64,000 nt of DNA from the NCBI GenBank assembly GCA_938045445.1, contig CALIMM010000006.1, forward strand, positions 5,791 through 69,790, written 5' to 3'. A model generated the notes under the pieces. It saw nothing but the letters and a program-made list of their open reading frames with translations. It was not told where the DNA came from and did not search any database. Source of the stretch: an uncultured Candidatus Saccharibacteria bacterium (lineage in GTDB: Bacteria; Patescibacteriota; Saccharimonadia; Saccharimonadales; Saccharimonadaceae). Below, piece after piece: positions 44,801 through 56,715 of the stretch. A program made the translations under genes and the position numbers. Each line of letters starts with the position of its first letter. Positions within the stretch are counted from its first letter, which is position 1.

Positions 44801-46417
44801 TTGTCTTTTCTATTTGTTCCGGGGTTGGGTGTAATTATTGTGACCGGCGACATCGAGTATCCTTCCGATTTGAACACGCCTCCGACTGCGCTGGAGGTAA
44901 TAGAATTCTCGGAAAACTGTTGGTATTGGTGGTTAAGCAGAGATGATTGGATCAATCGCAAGGTTCTTCAATTGACTCATATCGACAGAGAAACATTTGA
45001 AGCTGAAACAACATACGATATTAACTTCTCAAGGGTTCAACAGATTAGCGAACAGTTTTCGACCAACACAACTGACCGTATCCTGTTGCCGTTAGACATG
45101 CTCCAGCAGCGTCCCTATATGACGACTGGTCTCGATAGTCCTTGGGGCCGACAAACGTGTTTGGCTACTCGTGAAGAGAAATCCAGGTTCGCAACGTTGC
45201 TCTTTTTTGGATTACTCCAGGAGTTTAACGACTTTCCTGTCGATGCACTTGATGACGATCTCGTCTATTCGCTCTATCTCAGCATGCTCGATAGTGCGAG
45301 CTACGACATAAAAGACGATGCCAAGCTACTCACTTTCCTGTCACACTTTAATGAGGATAACCAACAAGGGCTCATAGAGGTTGTTGAGTGGTTGCGAAGT
45401 TCTTTCATGGTCTGTATTAGTTTACCAAAAGACAACAAAGTTGCGATAACACGAGGGCAGTTCAAATTCTCCTATATTGGAGGAGGGTGGCGACCGCAAA
45501 GCCGCCTGCTGCCCGATCGGAGAACCCCGATGACGCCGTTTGATAATCTCGGCGTTACGTCTTCTTCGATGGTGGTGGCTGGAGTCAATCTCGATCAAGA
45601 TTTTGCGGCACATATGCGAATCATGGTGCCACCGGGAATGCGTGTCGATAAAGTGAGATATGAGGGGCCCGACAAGGCAACAGCGGCTGATTTTGACGGA
45701 GTTGTGTTGAGAAAGAACAATCGAGTAGTCTCGGTCTACGCGCCGCAGCGGTGCCAGACTCCTTTTAATGTTCGAATCTTCATGAATCCAGAGCGAAGTA
45801 TATTCGTCATCCCGGCACTATTGTCTTCGGTTGTTTCTTTAATCGTCGCTCAATTGGTATCATTCGCCTTTTTATATAGGCCAAATAATAACTGGGATAT
45901 GTCTTCGACAATCACACTCGTCGCACTCGTCCCGGCGTTCATTTCGTCGTACATTATTGTTTCAAACGAGCACGAGACTGTGAAGTTTGCTTTGGGTTTG
46001 CGACGTCTATTACTTTCTATTGGGGCAATCGCGTCGGTTATATTTGCATCCATTCTCGTTTTTGGGATGGCAGATCGCACTGGAGGATATTATGTGCAGA
46101 CAGTTATGTTTATACAAATTGCCATACAGGCGGCGCTCGTCATTTTCTTTCTGTTTGATATACTGAGGGTAGAGACCTGGCGAAGAGGTTTGGGCGGACT
46201 TCTCAGTAACTACAATCCCATTACAGGTCTGTCGGCAGCATTGTTGCTGGTATTTCTTGTTGCGATGTTGAGGTTTAACAGTGCTTTGCTGCCTGGAGTC
46301 AAGACTTTTTGCAACTACATTCTGTGTGTGCTTGCGCCAGCATGTGCTTTCTTTAGCGAACATGCCGGAATTTTCGCGCTAAGTTCGGCTAGAGAACGTG
46401 ATTTGGACAGTAATTAG
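44801..46417 (+). CDS. Large cargo membrane protein, unknown function
   Basis: The family is not recognised. The up to 538-residue product has a soluble N-terminal region of about 340 residues (two Trp-rich and beta-rich parts, including VAGVNLDQDFAAHMRIMVPPGMRV) and a C-terminal block of about six membrane helices (345-520). The TTG at 44801 is the longest start. A GTG about 13 codons later is equally plausible, since neither has a good SD. A large sensor-like domain before a membrane block resembles anti-phage or signalling effectors, but no motif confirms this. Confidence 0.6.
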   Translation: MSFLFVPGLGVIIVTGDIEYPSDLNTPPTALEVIEFSENCWYWWLSRDDWINRKVLQLTHIDRETFEAETTYDINFSRVQQISEQFSTNTTDRILLPLDMLQQRPYMTTGLDSPWGRQTCLATREEKSRFATLLFFGLLQEFNDFPVDALDDDLVYSLYLSMLDSASYDIKDDAKLLTFLSHFNEDNQQGLIEVVEWLRSSFMVCISLPKDNKVAITRGQFKFSYIGGGWRPQSRLLPDRRTPMTPFDNLGVTSSSMVVAGVNLDQDFAAHMRIMVPPGMRVDKVRYEGPDKATAADFDGVVLRKNNRVVSVYAPQRCQTPFNVRIFMNPERSIFVIPALLSSVVSLIVAQLVSFAFLYRPNNNWDMSSTITLVALVPAFISSYIIVSNEHETVKFALGLRRLLLSIGAIASVIFASILVFGMADRTGGYYVQTVMFIQIAIQAALVIFFLFDILRVETWRRGLGGLLSNYNPITGLSAALLLVFLVAMLRFNSALLPGVKTFCNYILCVLAPACAFFSEHAGIFALSSARERDLDSN

Positions 46418-46598
46418 ACTGAATGGCTTGTGCAAGATGGGCTTGACAACATTCGGTGTGGCATGAATAAGTGACGATAATTACGTGCCACAGTGTTATA
46501 TTAGCAATTGGTTCTTTTGGTTATGCGTTGTGGTGATCGATAGTATTCAGAAAATTTTTAGTTGCTATCGTTACTAACAAAGGTTTACGGAGGCTGCT

Positions 46599-47270
46599 TT
46601 GTCGCAACTTGAGGATGCACCGAAGAATAATGTAGTGCGGACTTGTCGATCTCCATCAGTTGGACGCTCAGAAGACAGTTCCGCTATCTCTCATGATCTT
46701 CGCAATACGAACTTTCTAGTTGACGTAACTGTCGAGAATGCAGGACTATTAAAAGAGCGAAGGAAACTATTTAAATGGTTAGATGCATTCGATAATAGGT
46801 GGCTGGGAGTCGGCAATAGATACATGGTAAAGAGGTGGTTGCAACAAGAAGATCAACACTGCTTCTTATGTCGGAAATTAGCAGACGACTTGTCTCAAAT
46901 AGTTCGCAACCCTAATTTATCTAACGCTCTTGGGGTTCTCTTTTCGGTAGGTAACCTTGTGTATGCGGTGTTTTTAGGCTACTTTATGAGAAGATTGGAA
47001 ACTGTTGGTCCTGTCGAGAGTGGAGCCGTTCTCTCTTCATTATTCGGGATGATATGCATTGTGATAACATTCGCTTTAATATTTTCCGGCTTAAATCTAT
47101 ATGACTCTGGCAGGCGAAGTCGCTTAGCTTTCGAGCTCATGAAGTTTTCGAACAGTGTGCCTGCAGAATGTGATGTCCCTTGCGCTATGCATCGTATATC
47201 GTGTGGTGGCCAGGATACTCCGACGACAGAAGACGGTTTGAATGAGGAACATGATGGCCAAAAGAGTTGA
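46599..47270 (+). CDS. Two-helix cargo membrane protein, unknown function
   Basis: The family is not recognised. The 223-residue protein has a charged N-terminal region (1-110, containing an LLKERRKLFKWLDAF amphipathic helix and a CFLC pair), two membrane helices (about 113-133 and 143-168) and a Cys-rich polar C-terminus. The TTG start follows ACGGAGG by 5 nt, a good SD. It lies 180 nt after the larger membrane protein in the same AT-rich block, and the two could form a membrane complex. Confidence 0.6.
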   Translation: MSQLEDAPKNNVVRTCRSPSVGRSEDSSAISHDLRNTNFLVDVTVENAGLLKERRKLFKWLDAFDNRWLGVGNRYMVKRWLQQEDQHCFLCRKLADDLSQIVRNPNLSNALGVLFSVGNLVYAVFLGYFMRRLETVGPVESGAVLSSLFGMICIVITFALIFSGLNLYDSGRRSRLAFELMKFSNSVPAECDVPCAMHRISCGGQDTPTTEDGLNEEHDGQKS

Positions 47271-47401
47271 ATCATAGCGATCGCTTCCTTCCTCGTTCTC
47301 CCTCAGCCATCCGTCCTCCCACTTCCTCTATCTCTATCTATGAGCTTCACTCTCCCCCTAACAGCCCCACCACACACCAAAGGGCAAGGAGGGGGAGACC
47401 A

Positions 47402-47753
47402 ATGGCAACACCAGCAGACCACGCCGAGGAGAACAAGACACCACCAATCACCGCCTGCCCAGCCTGCTGCATCGGCTACAACGCCGATGGGCCAGGTGGG
47501 ATAGGCGACCACGTCCACGAAGCCGCCCCCAGCCCTCGTGCCTTGCATCGCCCTGGAGCGCAGCACCGATGGCACTGGCTCCATCCAGCGTCATCCGGCC
47601 GCCGTCGAACTTAGCCTGGTGCGCTACCAGTACCGCACTGGCGACGACACCTGGCTCTACATCGGTGACGGCTCCCACGGCCTGGACATCAGCCTGGAGA
47701 GTGTCCGGCGGCTGGTACGGGTATTGGGGCGGTATGTGGCTGCCGAGAGGTGA
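47402..47753 (+). pseudogene. Small GC-rich ORF pair, possibly one frameshifted gene
   Basis: An ATG at 47402 follows a good SD (GGAGG with 10-nt spacing) and opens MATPADHAEENKTPPITACP, then loses coding quality and stops at 47614. In another frame, 47538-47753 encodes a protein-like end (RTGDDTWLYIGDGSHGLDI, then a helix VRRLVRVLGRYV). The two could be one gene broken by a frameshift near 47.5 kb, or two separate small genes. Composition matches the recombinase ends, not the cargo. Confidence 0.35.
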
Positions 47754-47843
47754 GAGGGGCGGTTGGCTGACCGACACGCTTCTGCTGGCAATTGCTGGCT
47801 GTCGATGGCGTTCGACCTGGTGCTGACGCCTGCTGTGTGCTGC

Positions 47844-48284
47844 TCATGCGGCACCGGGCCTGGGACGTAGGGCGATGCTGGCGGTGTGGAGGTAGCGGCG
47901 GACGGTCTCGGCATGCACACCGAAGTGGCGGCCGATGGCGGCGCAGGACTGGCCGGCGAGGTAGTGCTGCTCGGCCTGGCGCTTCTGCTCGTCGCTCAAG
48001 CCACGTGGCCGGCAGGGGATGCCCCGAGCGGCGCGGAGGTCACTGACCTGCTGCTTGCTGATGCCATAGCGCTGGCAGATCTCGCGCACCGGCACGCCCT
48101 GCTGGTACAGGGTGATCAGCTCATCCTTCTGCGCTGGCGTAAGGCGGGTGTGATGCTGGCGCAGGCGCTGAGGCGGGGGAGTGGCTATGGCGGTTGTAGT
48201 GGTTCCGTTGTCGGGTGGCAGCGTCCTGGCGAACTCCAGTAGCGTCTGCCAGTTCTTGGTGACAGAGGTAAGGAGGGCCACCAC
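47844..48284 (-). CDS. Tandem helix-turn-helix fragment, probably the detached 3-prime end of the recombinase gene
   Basis: The 146-codon frame contains two HTH units (LTPAQKDELITLYQQG...GISKQQVSDL and LSDEQKRQAEQHY...FGVHAETVRRYL) of the Hin/homeodomain type. It opens with two GTG codons that lie inside attR and has no SD. Its reading phase across the 27-bp repeat equals that of the recombinase at attL: both have the first base of a codon at the lowest repeat position. In the circle the junction would read ELVVALLTSVTK with no stop, giving about 853 residues in total. In the integrated state this end is probably not translated. Confidence 0.75.
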   Translation of the reverse strand: MVALLTSVTKNWQTLLEFARTLPPDNGTTTTAIATPPPQRLRQHHTRLTPAQKDELITLYQQGVPVREICQRYGISKQQVSDLRAARGIPCRPRGLSDEQKRQAEQHYLAGQSCAAIGRHFGVHAETVRRYLHTASIALRPRPGAA

Positions 48285-48304
48285 AAGCTCCGTATACGAA
48301 CCCT
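48278..48304 (+). repeat. attR: attR (27-bp direct repeat)
   Basis: Identical to 41292-41318. To its right lies the original downstream sequence of tRNA-Val. Confidence 0.9.
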
Positions 48305-48337
48305 GTGGAGCGTGTCACACTCGCAGTTGTAGTTAAT

Positions 48338-48366
48338 CGCCCGTTCATGTATGAGCGGGTGTTTTT
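48338..48366 (+). terminator. Displaced terminator of the tRNA cluster
   Basis: CGCCCGTTCAT pairs with ATGAGCGGGTG and is followed by T5. Without the element it would lie about 60 nt after tRNA-Val. Confidence 0.75.
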
Positions 48367-48923
48367 ATGTGCTATGGTGTTGATATCCGTATTGGAAGGT
48401 TCGTATCTTGTGGGTGGGTTCGCGCTTCTGGCAGGTGACGCGAGGCTGATGATCTATTGAATCTTGGCTCCCAGTGTCAGGGTTAAGAAGTGGGCAATAT
48501 CACGGCAGATGTCTACACTCCATTGGTGGTGCAGGGAAGGGCTCGAGAAGCAGCTGGAATGTGCGGTGCGAGCTAATCGTTACACTAAAATAGCTATGTA
48601 TTGTGCGCGCAATGCCATCAATGCGAAGTATATGCCAACCAATAGCAACGCAGCTTGTGAGCGGCGATTCTCCGTATTAATGTCACAAAAGGCCGCTGTC
48701 AGCACCTCCACCTCTGATTGCAAGGCTACTGCGGCATGCAATCGAGCGAGTGCTCATCAAGAATACTATTTTCTGCAAAAATTGCCCAAAAAAGCCTTGC
48801 CAAATGCCGACGATTCGTGTAAACTTAAGTCCAGTGAGCGCATGTTCGGCAACGAACCTCTGGCAAGGGGGTAATGATAGAGTGGGTACGATAATCATTG
48901 CCAAAACTACAACGAAAAGCTAC

Positions 48924-48952
48924 TTTACACAGGGTAGCCCAAGTGGTAGAAT
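48924..48952 (+). promoter_or_regulatory. 23S rRNA promoter
   Basis: TTTACA at 48924-48929, a 17-bp spacer and TAGAAT at 48947-48952. A boxA-like TTTAACAATTTAG follows at about 49037. The rest of 48367-48923 shows no gene. Confidence 0.75.
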
Positions 48953-49120
48953 AGACAAAGTTGCGAGTTTGAGCACAGGCAAACAAACATCATACCAATG
49001 GTGTTCGCAGGTGTGTGCTTACAACGAGACACATGCAATTTAACAATTTAGTGATGTAAGAAAATAACGATTGACGGCACTATCAGTTGGTCTATACCAA
49101 TTGCTAGTTAAGTCAATGCA

Positions 49121-52231
<3,111 letters not shown>

Positions 52232-52415
52232 TGTCCTTGTCTACGACGCTAATGTTTGCATTGGTAGCGTGGATGAGGTAGACTTAACTAGTGATTGGTG
52301 TATATCACCACTGTCAATCGTTGACACATACATTACCATACCGTGCAGATGGACATCGAAGCAGGGGTTTGGCCCACCGAGGAAATATATCGGAACCAAG
52401 CGTCTAAACCCCCAC

Positions 52416-52526
52416 TTCGGTGCCCATGGCGAGGAGGAAACACCTGTTCTCATTCCGAACACAGAAGTTAAGCTCCCCAGCGGCGATTATACTGCTTTTA
52501 GTGGGAAACTAGCACGGTGCCGAATT
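52416..52526 (+). rRNA. rrf: 5S ribosomal RNA
   Basis: Closing stem TTCGGTGCC/GGTGCCGAA, and the conserved CATTCCGAACACAGAAGTTAAG block. It is about 110 nt, 180 nt after 23S, and followed by a terminator. Confidence 0.92.
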
Positions 52527-52532
52527 ATATAA

Positions 52533-52558
52533 GAGCCATCCGAATAGGGTGGCTTTTA
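52533..52558 (+). terminator. Terminator of the 23S-5S unit
   Basis: AGCCATCC pairs with GGGTGGCT and is followed by TTTTATCTTT. Confidence 0.8.
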
Positions 52559-52821
52559 TCTTTGGAGACGATTTTTATTAATGATTTGATGCTTGCCAGT
52601 ATGGTTTGCTCAAACGTGATACTAATATGCTTCGGACGATACTTTGGTCGCACGTTGCTATTTTCATTAACATGCTGGTGCTTTTTGTCGGTGAGATGTA
52701 ACAGAGATTGAGGAAAGTGACGGATTCAACAGTGGCCGTAGGTGCGAAGTTTGCTACTTGCGTGCAAAATCTAGAGAGTATTATATGGAGTGTCTAAGTA
52801 ACAAAAACAAGGAGAAACAAC

Positions 52822-53033
52822 ATGCTAGCCAAACATGCCGAATCATACCCACGAACGCCAGAAGCTCTTAGCGAATACAATGCGAAGTGTAACCCAAATA
52901 CTTGATAGAGCAAGCCAGCCAGAGCTATGAGAGCGGTAAGACAGAAGAAGCGGCACGAACGCTTGGTTACATTGGCTGGACGCTAGAAGGGCTTGAGGCA
53001 CTGAAGCCAGCAGAAGAAGTCGAGCAAGAATAG
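52822..53033 (+). pseudogene. Small acidic protein gene broken by a one-base frameshift
   Basis: ATG 52822 has an ideal SD (AAGGAGA, 6-nt spacing). The first frame gives MLAKHAESYPRTPEALSEYN and stops at 52903. In the +2 frame the text continues naturally as YLIEQASQSYESGKTEEAAR and on to EEVEQE, stop 53031-53033. The total of 212 nt needs one more base. A deletion in the CCCAAA run at about 52893-52898 would restore a 70-residue protein. It may be a true pseudogene or a sequencing error. A terminator follows at 53058. Confidence 0.7.
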
Positions 53034-53057
53034 CGTTATTTTAATTGAAATGAGCAC

Positions 53058-53091
53058 AAACCAGCCTATCACAGAGATGAGGCTGGTTTTT
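53058..53091 (+). terminator. Intrinsic terminator
   Basis: AAACCAGCCT pairs with AGGCTGGTTT and is followed by a T-run. Confidence 0.85.
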
Positions 53092-53306
53092 GCTGTATAA
53101 ATCGCCAAAGTGGTGTGCATTTTCTATAAAATTCAGAACGTTTTTGGTACAAATGTACCATTCTATTGTATAATCGCTAGAGAGGGGTGCGTGCTCTGCG
53201 ACTTGGCGTGGCTTGGGCGAGTGGAGCACCGCCGCGGGTAGGTAATTCGTATCTTGATAGCAATGCAGTGATGACGTGATAACCATAACCAAAAAGGAGT
53301 GTTCTT

Positions 53307-54017
53307 ATGACAGAGCAACGACTACCGTCAATCAACTACCGCTATGGTGAGCCACCAATTCATTCGGCGGGCGATCTATTGTATTACGACAAGGAGATCA
53401 CTCGGCAGCTGAGAGTGTTTGCTGTGCCGGCTGGTAGTAACCCATATGGCCAAGAGGCGCTTGTTACTGGCCCAGATGGAATGCAAATTGATATAGAGCG
53501 AGAAGCCCGACTGTTGCCACAAGATGGCAGTGATGTGCTCTACACGCTCTACGCACCGAAGGTTGGAGCGGCGCTGACGATTAGCCATGAGCGCGGTATT
53601 GGCTTGCTTTACCCCTGTACTTCAGATGAGAATGGCCAGCCAGTTGCTCAGAGGATGGTGAGCAATGCGATAAAAACCCATATAGTTGATATGACTCATC
53701 TGCCCGATGCACAGTTTATTACGCTTGGAGAGCCGTATATCTCTCTCGCAGACCCACAGCACCACCATGCTGCGCTGAGCATTGTGCCAGAGAAAGTAGG
53801 TGTCTTTGGTGTTGGTACGGAAGGAGGTGTTGGGAGTAAGATGGGTATGATTCAAGATGATGTGTCACCTGATGTGAAGAACGTCATGAATGCACTATAC
53901 CCACAACTTGTAAAAGGGTATGAGGCCCTCCAGCAGCGCCATAGCGGCGAACGACCGCACCCTCGAAATGGTATTGGTCGTCGAGCGGCCCAAAGCGGCG
54001 GGTATAGTTGGTTCTAA
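53307..54017 (+). CDS. Hypothetical soluble protein
   Basis: The family is not recognised. The 236-residue protein is predicted cytoplasmic with mixed alpha/beta content. Motifs visible are a central VGAALTISHERGIGLLYPCTS strand-turn region, a Gly-rich segment (VGVFGVGTEGGVGSKMG, about 165-181) and a basic, Arg-rich tail ending GGYSWF. AAAAAGGAG precedes the ATG. It is a single gene with its own terminator at 54051-54082. A minus-strand ACAGGGGT octamer lies inside (53611-53618). Confidence 0.65.
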   Translation: MTEQRLPSINYRYGEPPIHSAGDLLYYDKEITRQLRVFAVPAGSNPYGQEALVTGPDGMQIDIEREARLLPQDGSDVLYTLYAPKVGAALTISHERGIGLLYPCTSDENGQPVAQRMVSNAIKTHIVDMTHLPDAQFITLGEPYISLADPQHHHAALSIVPEKVGVFGVGTEGGVGSKMGMIQDDVSPDVKNVMNALYPQLVKGYEALQQRHSGERPHPRNGIGRRAAQSGGYSWF

Positions 54018-54050
54018 ACCCCAACAAATAGCAAAGCGTTTTCAATATCA

Positions 54051-54082
54051 AAAACAACCCTGTATGCGCAGGGTTGTTTTTT
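54051..54082 (+). terminator. Intrinsic terminator
   Basis: AAAACAACCCTG pairs with CAGGGTTGTTTT. Confidence 0.85.
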
Positions 54083-54224
54083 CATTCTCGAATCTCGCAG
54101 CAAACGAGAATTGTTGTGGTGGACCTTGGTGGAAACGACCCAAACCAAAGCTAATACTTAGTATATAGCATAGGCGTCTTAAATGCAATACCAATAATGC
54201 AATCTGAAAATGCTCATGTAAACG

Positions 54225-54253
54225 TTGACAAAACATATACAGTATGCTATATT
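54225..54253 (+). promoter_or_regulatory. Strong promoter of the KGG protein gene
   Basis: TTGACA at 54225-54230, a 17-bp spacer and TATATT at 54248-54253. This is the closest match to the sigma-70 consensus in the window. Confidence 0.75.
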
Positions 54254-54350
54254 TAAATCATGATACATATCATATATGGTATGTAGCGAGGATTTGCTAG
54301 CCTATACTGGCAACGTACCTCTGGTAAATATATAAATAAGGAGTAACCCT

Positions 54351-54590
54351 ATGGCGGGAACAAAAGCTGGCGGCCTGAAGGCTGCGCAAAAAAACATCTC
54401 TAAAGACCCTAACTTCTACGCCAAGATTGGCGCCAAGGGCGGTAAGAATGGTCGCACCGGCGGCTTTGCGGCCAACCCACAACTCGCTCGTGTGGCTGGC
54501 GCCAAGGGCGGCCGGATCTCTCGCCGCACCAAAAAGGCCGACGATGCTGCCGCGGCTGCTCCACAAGCGGACGTTGCGCTCGCTGCCTAA
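54351..54590 (+). CDS. KGG-motif stress-type protein with ALAA C-terminus
   Basis: The 79-residue protein carries the KGG repeats of the YciG/GsiB/con-10 family (IGAKGGKNGRTGGF and VAGAKGGRISRRTKK). These are small hydrophilic proteins linked to general stress and desiccation. It ends in Ala-rich ADVALAA, the same last four residues as the tmRNA tag, so it may be a constitutive ClpXP-type substrate. Start ATG follows AAGGAG. A consensus promoter and terminator flank it, suggesting high expression. Confidence 0.8.
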   Translation: MAGTKAGGLKAAQKNISKDPNFYAKIGAKGGKNGRTGGFAANPQLARVAGAKGGRISRRTKKADDAAAAAPQADVALAA

Positions 54591-54610
54591 AGGTAACGCA
54601 GGTATCGCTT

Positions 54611-54643
54611 AAAACACCTCCCACTGATCCGGGAGGTGTTTTT
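54611..54643 (+). terminator. Intrinsic terminator of the KGG gene
   Basis: AAAACACCTCCC pairs with GGGAGGTGTTTT. Confidence 0.9.
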
Positions 54644-54995
54644 GGAATATTATGTTGGGGATTTGCGGCTTTTTTATGGTGGTTTTGCGCTGCTGCTATG
54701 GCTGCTAGAGTGTGTTTGGTCATAATGAATTGACCCTTAAGCTTGGTGCGGTGGGTGTGAAAGGGTTAGCCTCGACATAGAGAAAGGGGCTAATGTGAAG
54801 ATTGAGAGTGAAGGCTGGACGCCAAACGAGGTAGGCGGGTGTCACTCTGTCTAGTCGCGCGTGAAAACCAGTTGCTACAGCGAGCTTTCAATGTAAGCAT
54901 GAGAGATTTGTTTTTGGGAGATATTCTCTCGCATCGTGCTCGTGAGGGCGAAGTAGTGGGCAGTGTGCGAGAATTACTACAACAATAAGGCCGAG

Positions 54996-55511
54996 TTATA
55001 TCATCGTGTCTTTTACAACATAACGCCGAAGTTGGCAGGTGGTGGCGCTGTTGGCGTGCCAGTGGGTGAAGCAGGCGAGGCAGGTGTATGTGCCGTCGCT
55101 GCGCTGCAGGCCAGTTGCGCTGCAGTGTGGGCAGCGCGAGCGGGCGTGGAGCCAGTCGCGGTAGGTGTCGAGCGCAGATTCGATGAGCTCGTCGTCGACC
55201 GTCACTTGCCAGCCAGCTCCAACTCGGCAGCCGGCATTCCACGCTGCGCGCTCCATTGCAACGAGCTGCACATCGCGCGCATAGTCGCAGTGCCCAAGGA
55301 GCGCATGGCCATACTCGTGGAGGAGGTAGGCAGTGGCCTGGGCATCGTGCGGATCATAATAAACCGTGCGGCTTGGGTAGTGCCAATGAAAATGATTGCT
55401 TGAGCGAAAAGTAAGTGGCGCAAGGCCCGACGCATGGGCGTGCTGAGTGAGGTGAGGGATGAGCTGATCGAGTAGCATACGTGGTGGCGATATAGACACG
55501 TCTATCGGCAT
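54996..55511 (-). CDS. Zinc metallopeptidase-like protein (HExxH) with zinc ribbon
   Basis: The 171-residue protein has HEYGHALLGH, a zincin motif of the SprT/IrrE type, in an otherwise short N-terminal domain. A C-terminal zinc ribbon CPHC...CLAC follows. SprT-like proteases carry the same order (HExxH then zinc ribbon), so a relation to them is plausible. There is no signal peptide. Start ATG 55511 is uncertain (TTG 55532 and ATG 55478 are alternatives, none with an SD). A region of about 350 nt upstream of its stop (54644-54995) is gene-free. Confidence 0.65.
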   Translation of the reverse strand: MPIDVSISPPRMLLDQLIPHLTQHAHASGLAPLTFRSSNHFHWHYPSRTVYYDPHDAQATAYLLHEYGHALLGHCDYARDVQLVAMERAAWNAGCRVGAGWQVTVDDELIESALDTYRDWLHARSRCPHCSATGLQRSDGTYTCLACFTHWHANSATTCQLRRYVVKDTMI

Positions 55512-55778
55512 GCGAACCAGCGAGCGAAACAATGATTACTTCGCATGATTTGACAGAGGTAGAGATTATGATTTGTTCGTATATTGTACGTGTCATGATT
55601 AGTGTAGCACAGCGCGCTCGCGATGCCTAGTAGGTGGTGCGAAGTATCGATGCATGGTGGGCTTTGAGAAGGGTGGAGCGAGAGGCACGGCGTAATGGGT
55701 GATTTGTATAGCTCGTGCGTTGCGTTTTGCGATCGATTACGGTATAATAAAAAGAGTAACGTAAACGAAGGTTTGGCA

Positions 55779-56318
55779 ATGAAGCAGCAAGGATCAATTA
55801 TCGGATACGTCGTCGTCGGGACAGTGCTAACGCTCGCACTGGTTGGCGGGGTCTTAATCGTCAAGAATAGCCACAACAGCAGCGCCCGGCAAGTGGCAAG
55901 CACTACCACCACTGACGCTAAGAAAAAGGAATCAACCCAGAGCAATAAGAGCGCTAACGACAAGCTAGTCGATAGCCTGAACAGCAAATCAACAGAGGCC
56001 AGCAAGAGCAAAGAGACGAAAGAAACTCAGTCGCAAGATAAGAAAAATACTACATCAACTGCAACGAATGGCGCAACTAGCGGCTCATCAAGCACCACTA
56101 CGCAAAGCCAAAGCCAATCTACTCAATCTCAAACCTCAAGCACGCCTGCCGCAACGCCTTCGACTAGCTCCAGCACTCCTTCGCAAACTCAATCTACCCA
56201 GCAAGTGAGCGCCTTGCCGCAAACTGGCCCAGCCGAGAGTCTGGCAGCCGTTGTAGCGGTAAGCAGCCTGGCTGGCGTGGCGCTAGCCTACCGCAAGTCG
56301 CGCACACCCGCGCTGTAA
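55779..56318 (+). CDS. LPQTG-anchored surface protein, sortase substrate
   Basis: The 179-residue protein has an N-terminal hydrophobic helix (about 6-28, signal or anchor), a Ser/Thr/Gln/Lys-rich low-complexity stalk (about 35-140) and the C-terminal sorting signal LPQTG (146-150). The signal is followed by a hydrophobic helix and a basic tail (RKSR). This is the Gram-positive cell-wall sorting layout, so it should be covalently anchored by a sortase encoded elsewhere. CGAAGG precedes the ATG. The stalk without a folded domain suggests a spacer or glycosylated surface fibre. Confidence 0.85.
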   Translation: MKQQGSIIGYVVVGTVLTLALVGGVLIVKNSHNSSARQVASTTTTDAKKKESTQSNKSANDKLVDSLNSKSTEASKSKETKETQSQDKKNTTSTATNGATSGSSSTTTQSQSQSTQSQTSSTPAATPSTSSSTPSQTQSTQQVSALPQTGPAESLAAVVAVSSLAGVALAYRKSRTPAL

Positions 56319-56358
56319 AGTATACAATATATTCATTGTTTCATTGACAACGCTATGC

Positions 56359-56383
56359 CTACCCCTGTGCGATGCAGGGGTAG
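56359..56383. terminator. Hairpin built on ACAGGGGT/ACCCCTGT arms
   Basis: CTACCCCTGT (56359-56368) pairs with GCAGGGGTAG. It lies after the LPQTG gene. The trailing T-run is weak. Confidence 0.55.
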
Positions 56384-56456
56384 TTGCTTTGTGGAGCAAT
56401 ATATGTGTTGTGATTATAGCATCGTTGTGTATATGACGGTGTAATAGTTTTGAGTA

Positions 56457-56547
56457 CCATCTCACAAGAAAATATCTGAAGGTTAGCGATTGTGAGAGCG
56501 AGTAGGCTTTGTGATTCATCGGGCCAGAACATTTTTAGAGTGATGGG
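56457..56547 (+). repeat. Dispersed palindromic repeat R2, copy e
   Basis: Core ACAAGAAAATATCTGAAGG to AACATTTTT. Private arms CCATCTCAC (56457-56465) and GTGATGGG (56540-56547) are complementary. Confidence 0.7.
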
Positions 56548-56611
56548 TTGGCTGTGCCAATTATCCGCTTAAGCCAACTATTCATAGAGATGAGACCTAA
56601 ATGTATGGGTT

Positions 56612-56640
56612 TTGACGCTCGCAGCGACTTTGTGTATAAT
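56612..56640 (+). promoter_or_regulatory. rpsA promoter
   Basis: TTGACG at 56612-56617, a 17-bp spacer and TATAAT at 56635-56640. Confidence 0.8.
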
Positions 56641-56715
56641 ACAGAGGAATGGTGCGTCGCGATATGGCGACGTGTCTCATAATATAATTAATAAGAGGAG
56701 TCTGTACCAAGACTT

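Larger units (their letters stand above)
41292..48304. mobile_element. Integrative element of about 7.0 kb in the 16S-23S interval
   Basis: It is bounded by 27-bp perfect direct repeats (41292-41318 and 48278-48304), with a serine recombinase at the left end. The ends (41.3-43.7 and 47.4-48.3 kb) are GC-rich and the cargo (44.1-47.3 kb) is clearly AT-richer, so the element is a mosaic. There are no phage structural, relaxase or replication genes. Cargo is one small soluble protein, two membrane proteins and a small GC-rich ORF. It separates the tRNA cluster from its terminator at 48338 but does not interrupt 23S, which has its own promoter. Confidence 0.88.

Noticed and set aside
41292..48304. 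Prophage
   Set aside because: No capsid, terminase, tail, lysis or replication genes. Only an integrase and a few cargo genes.
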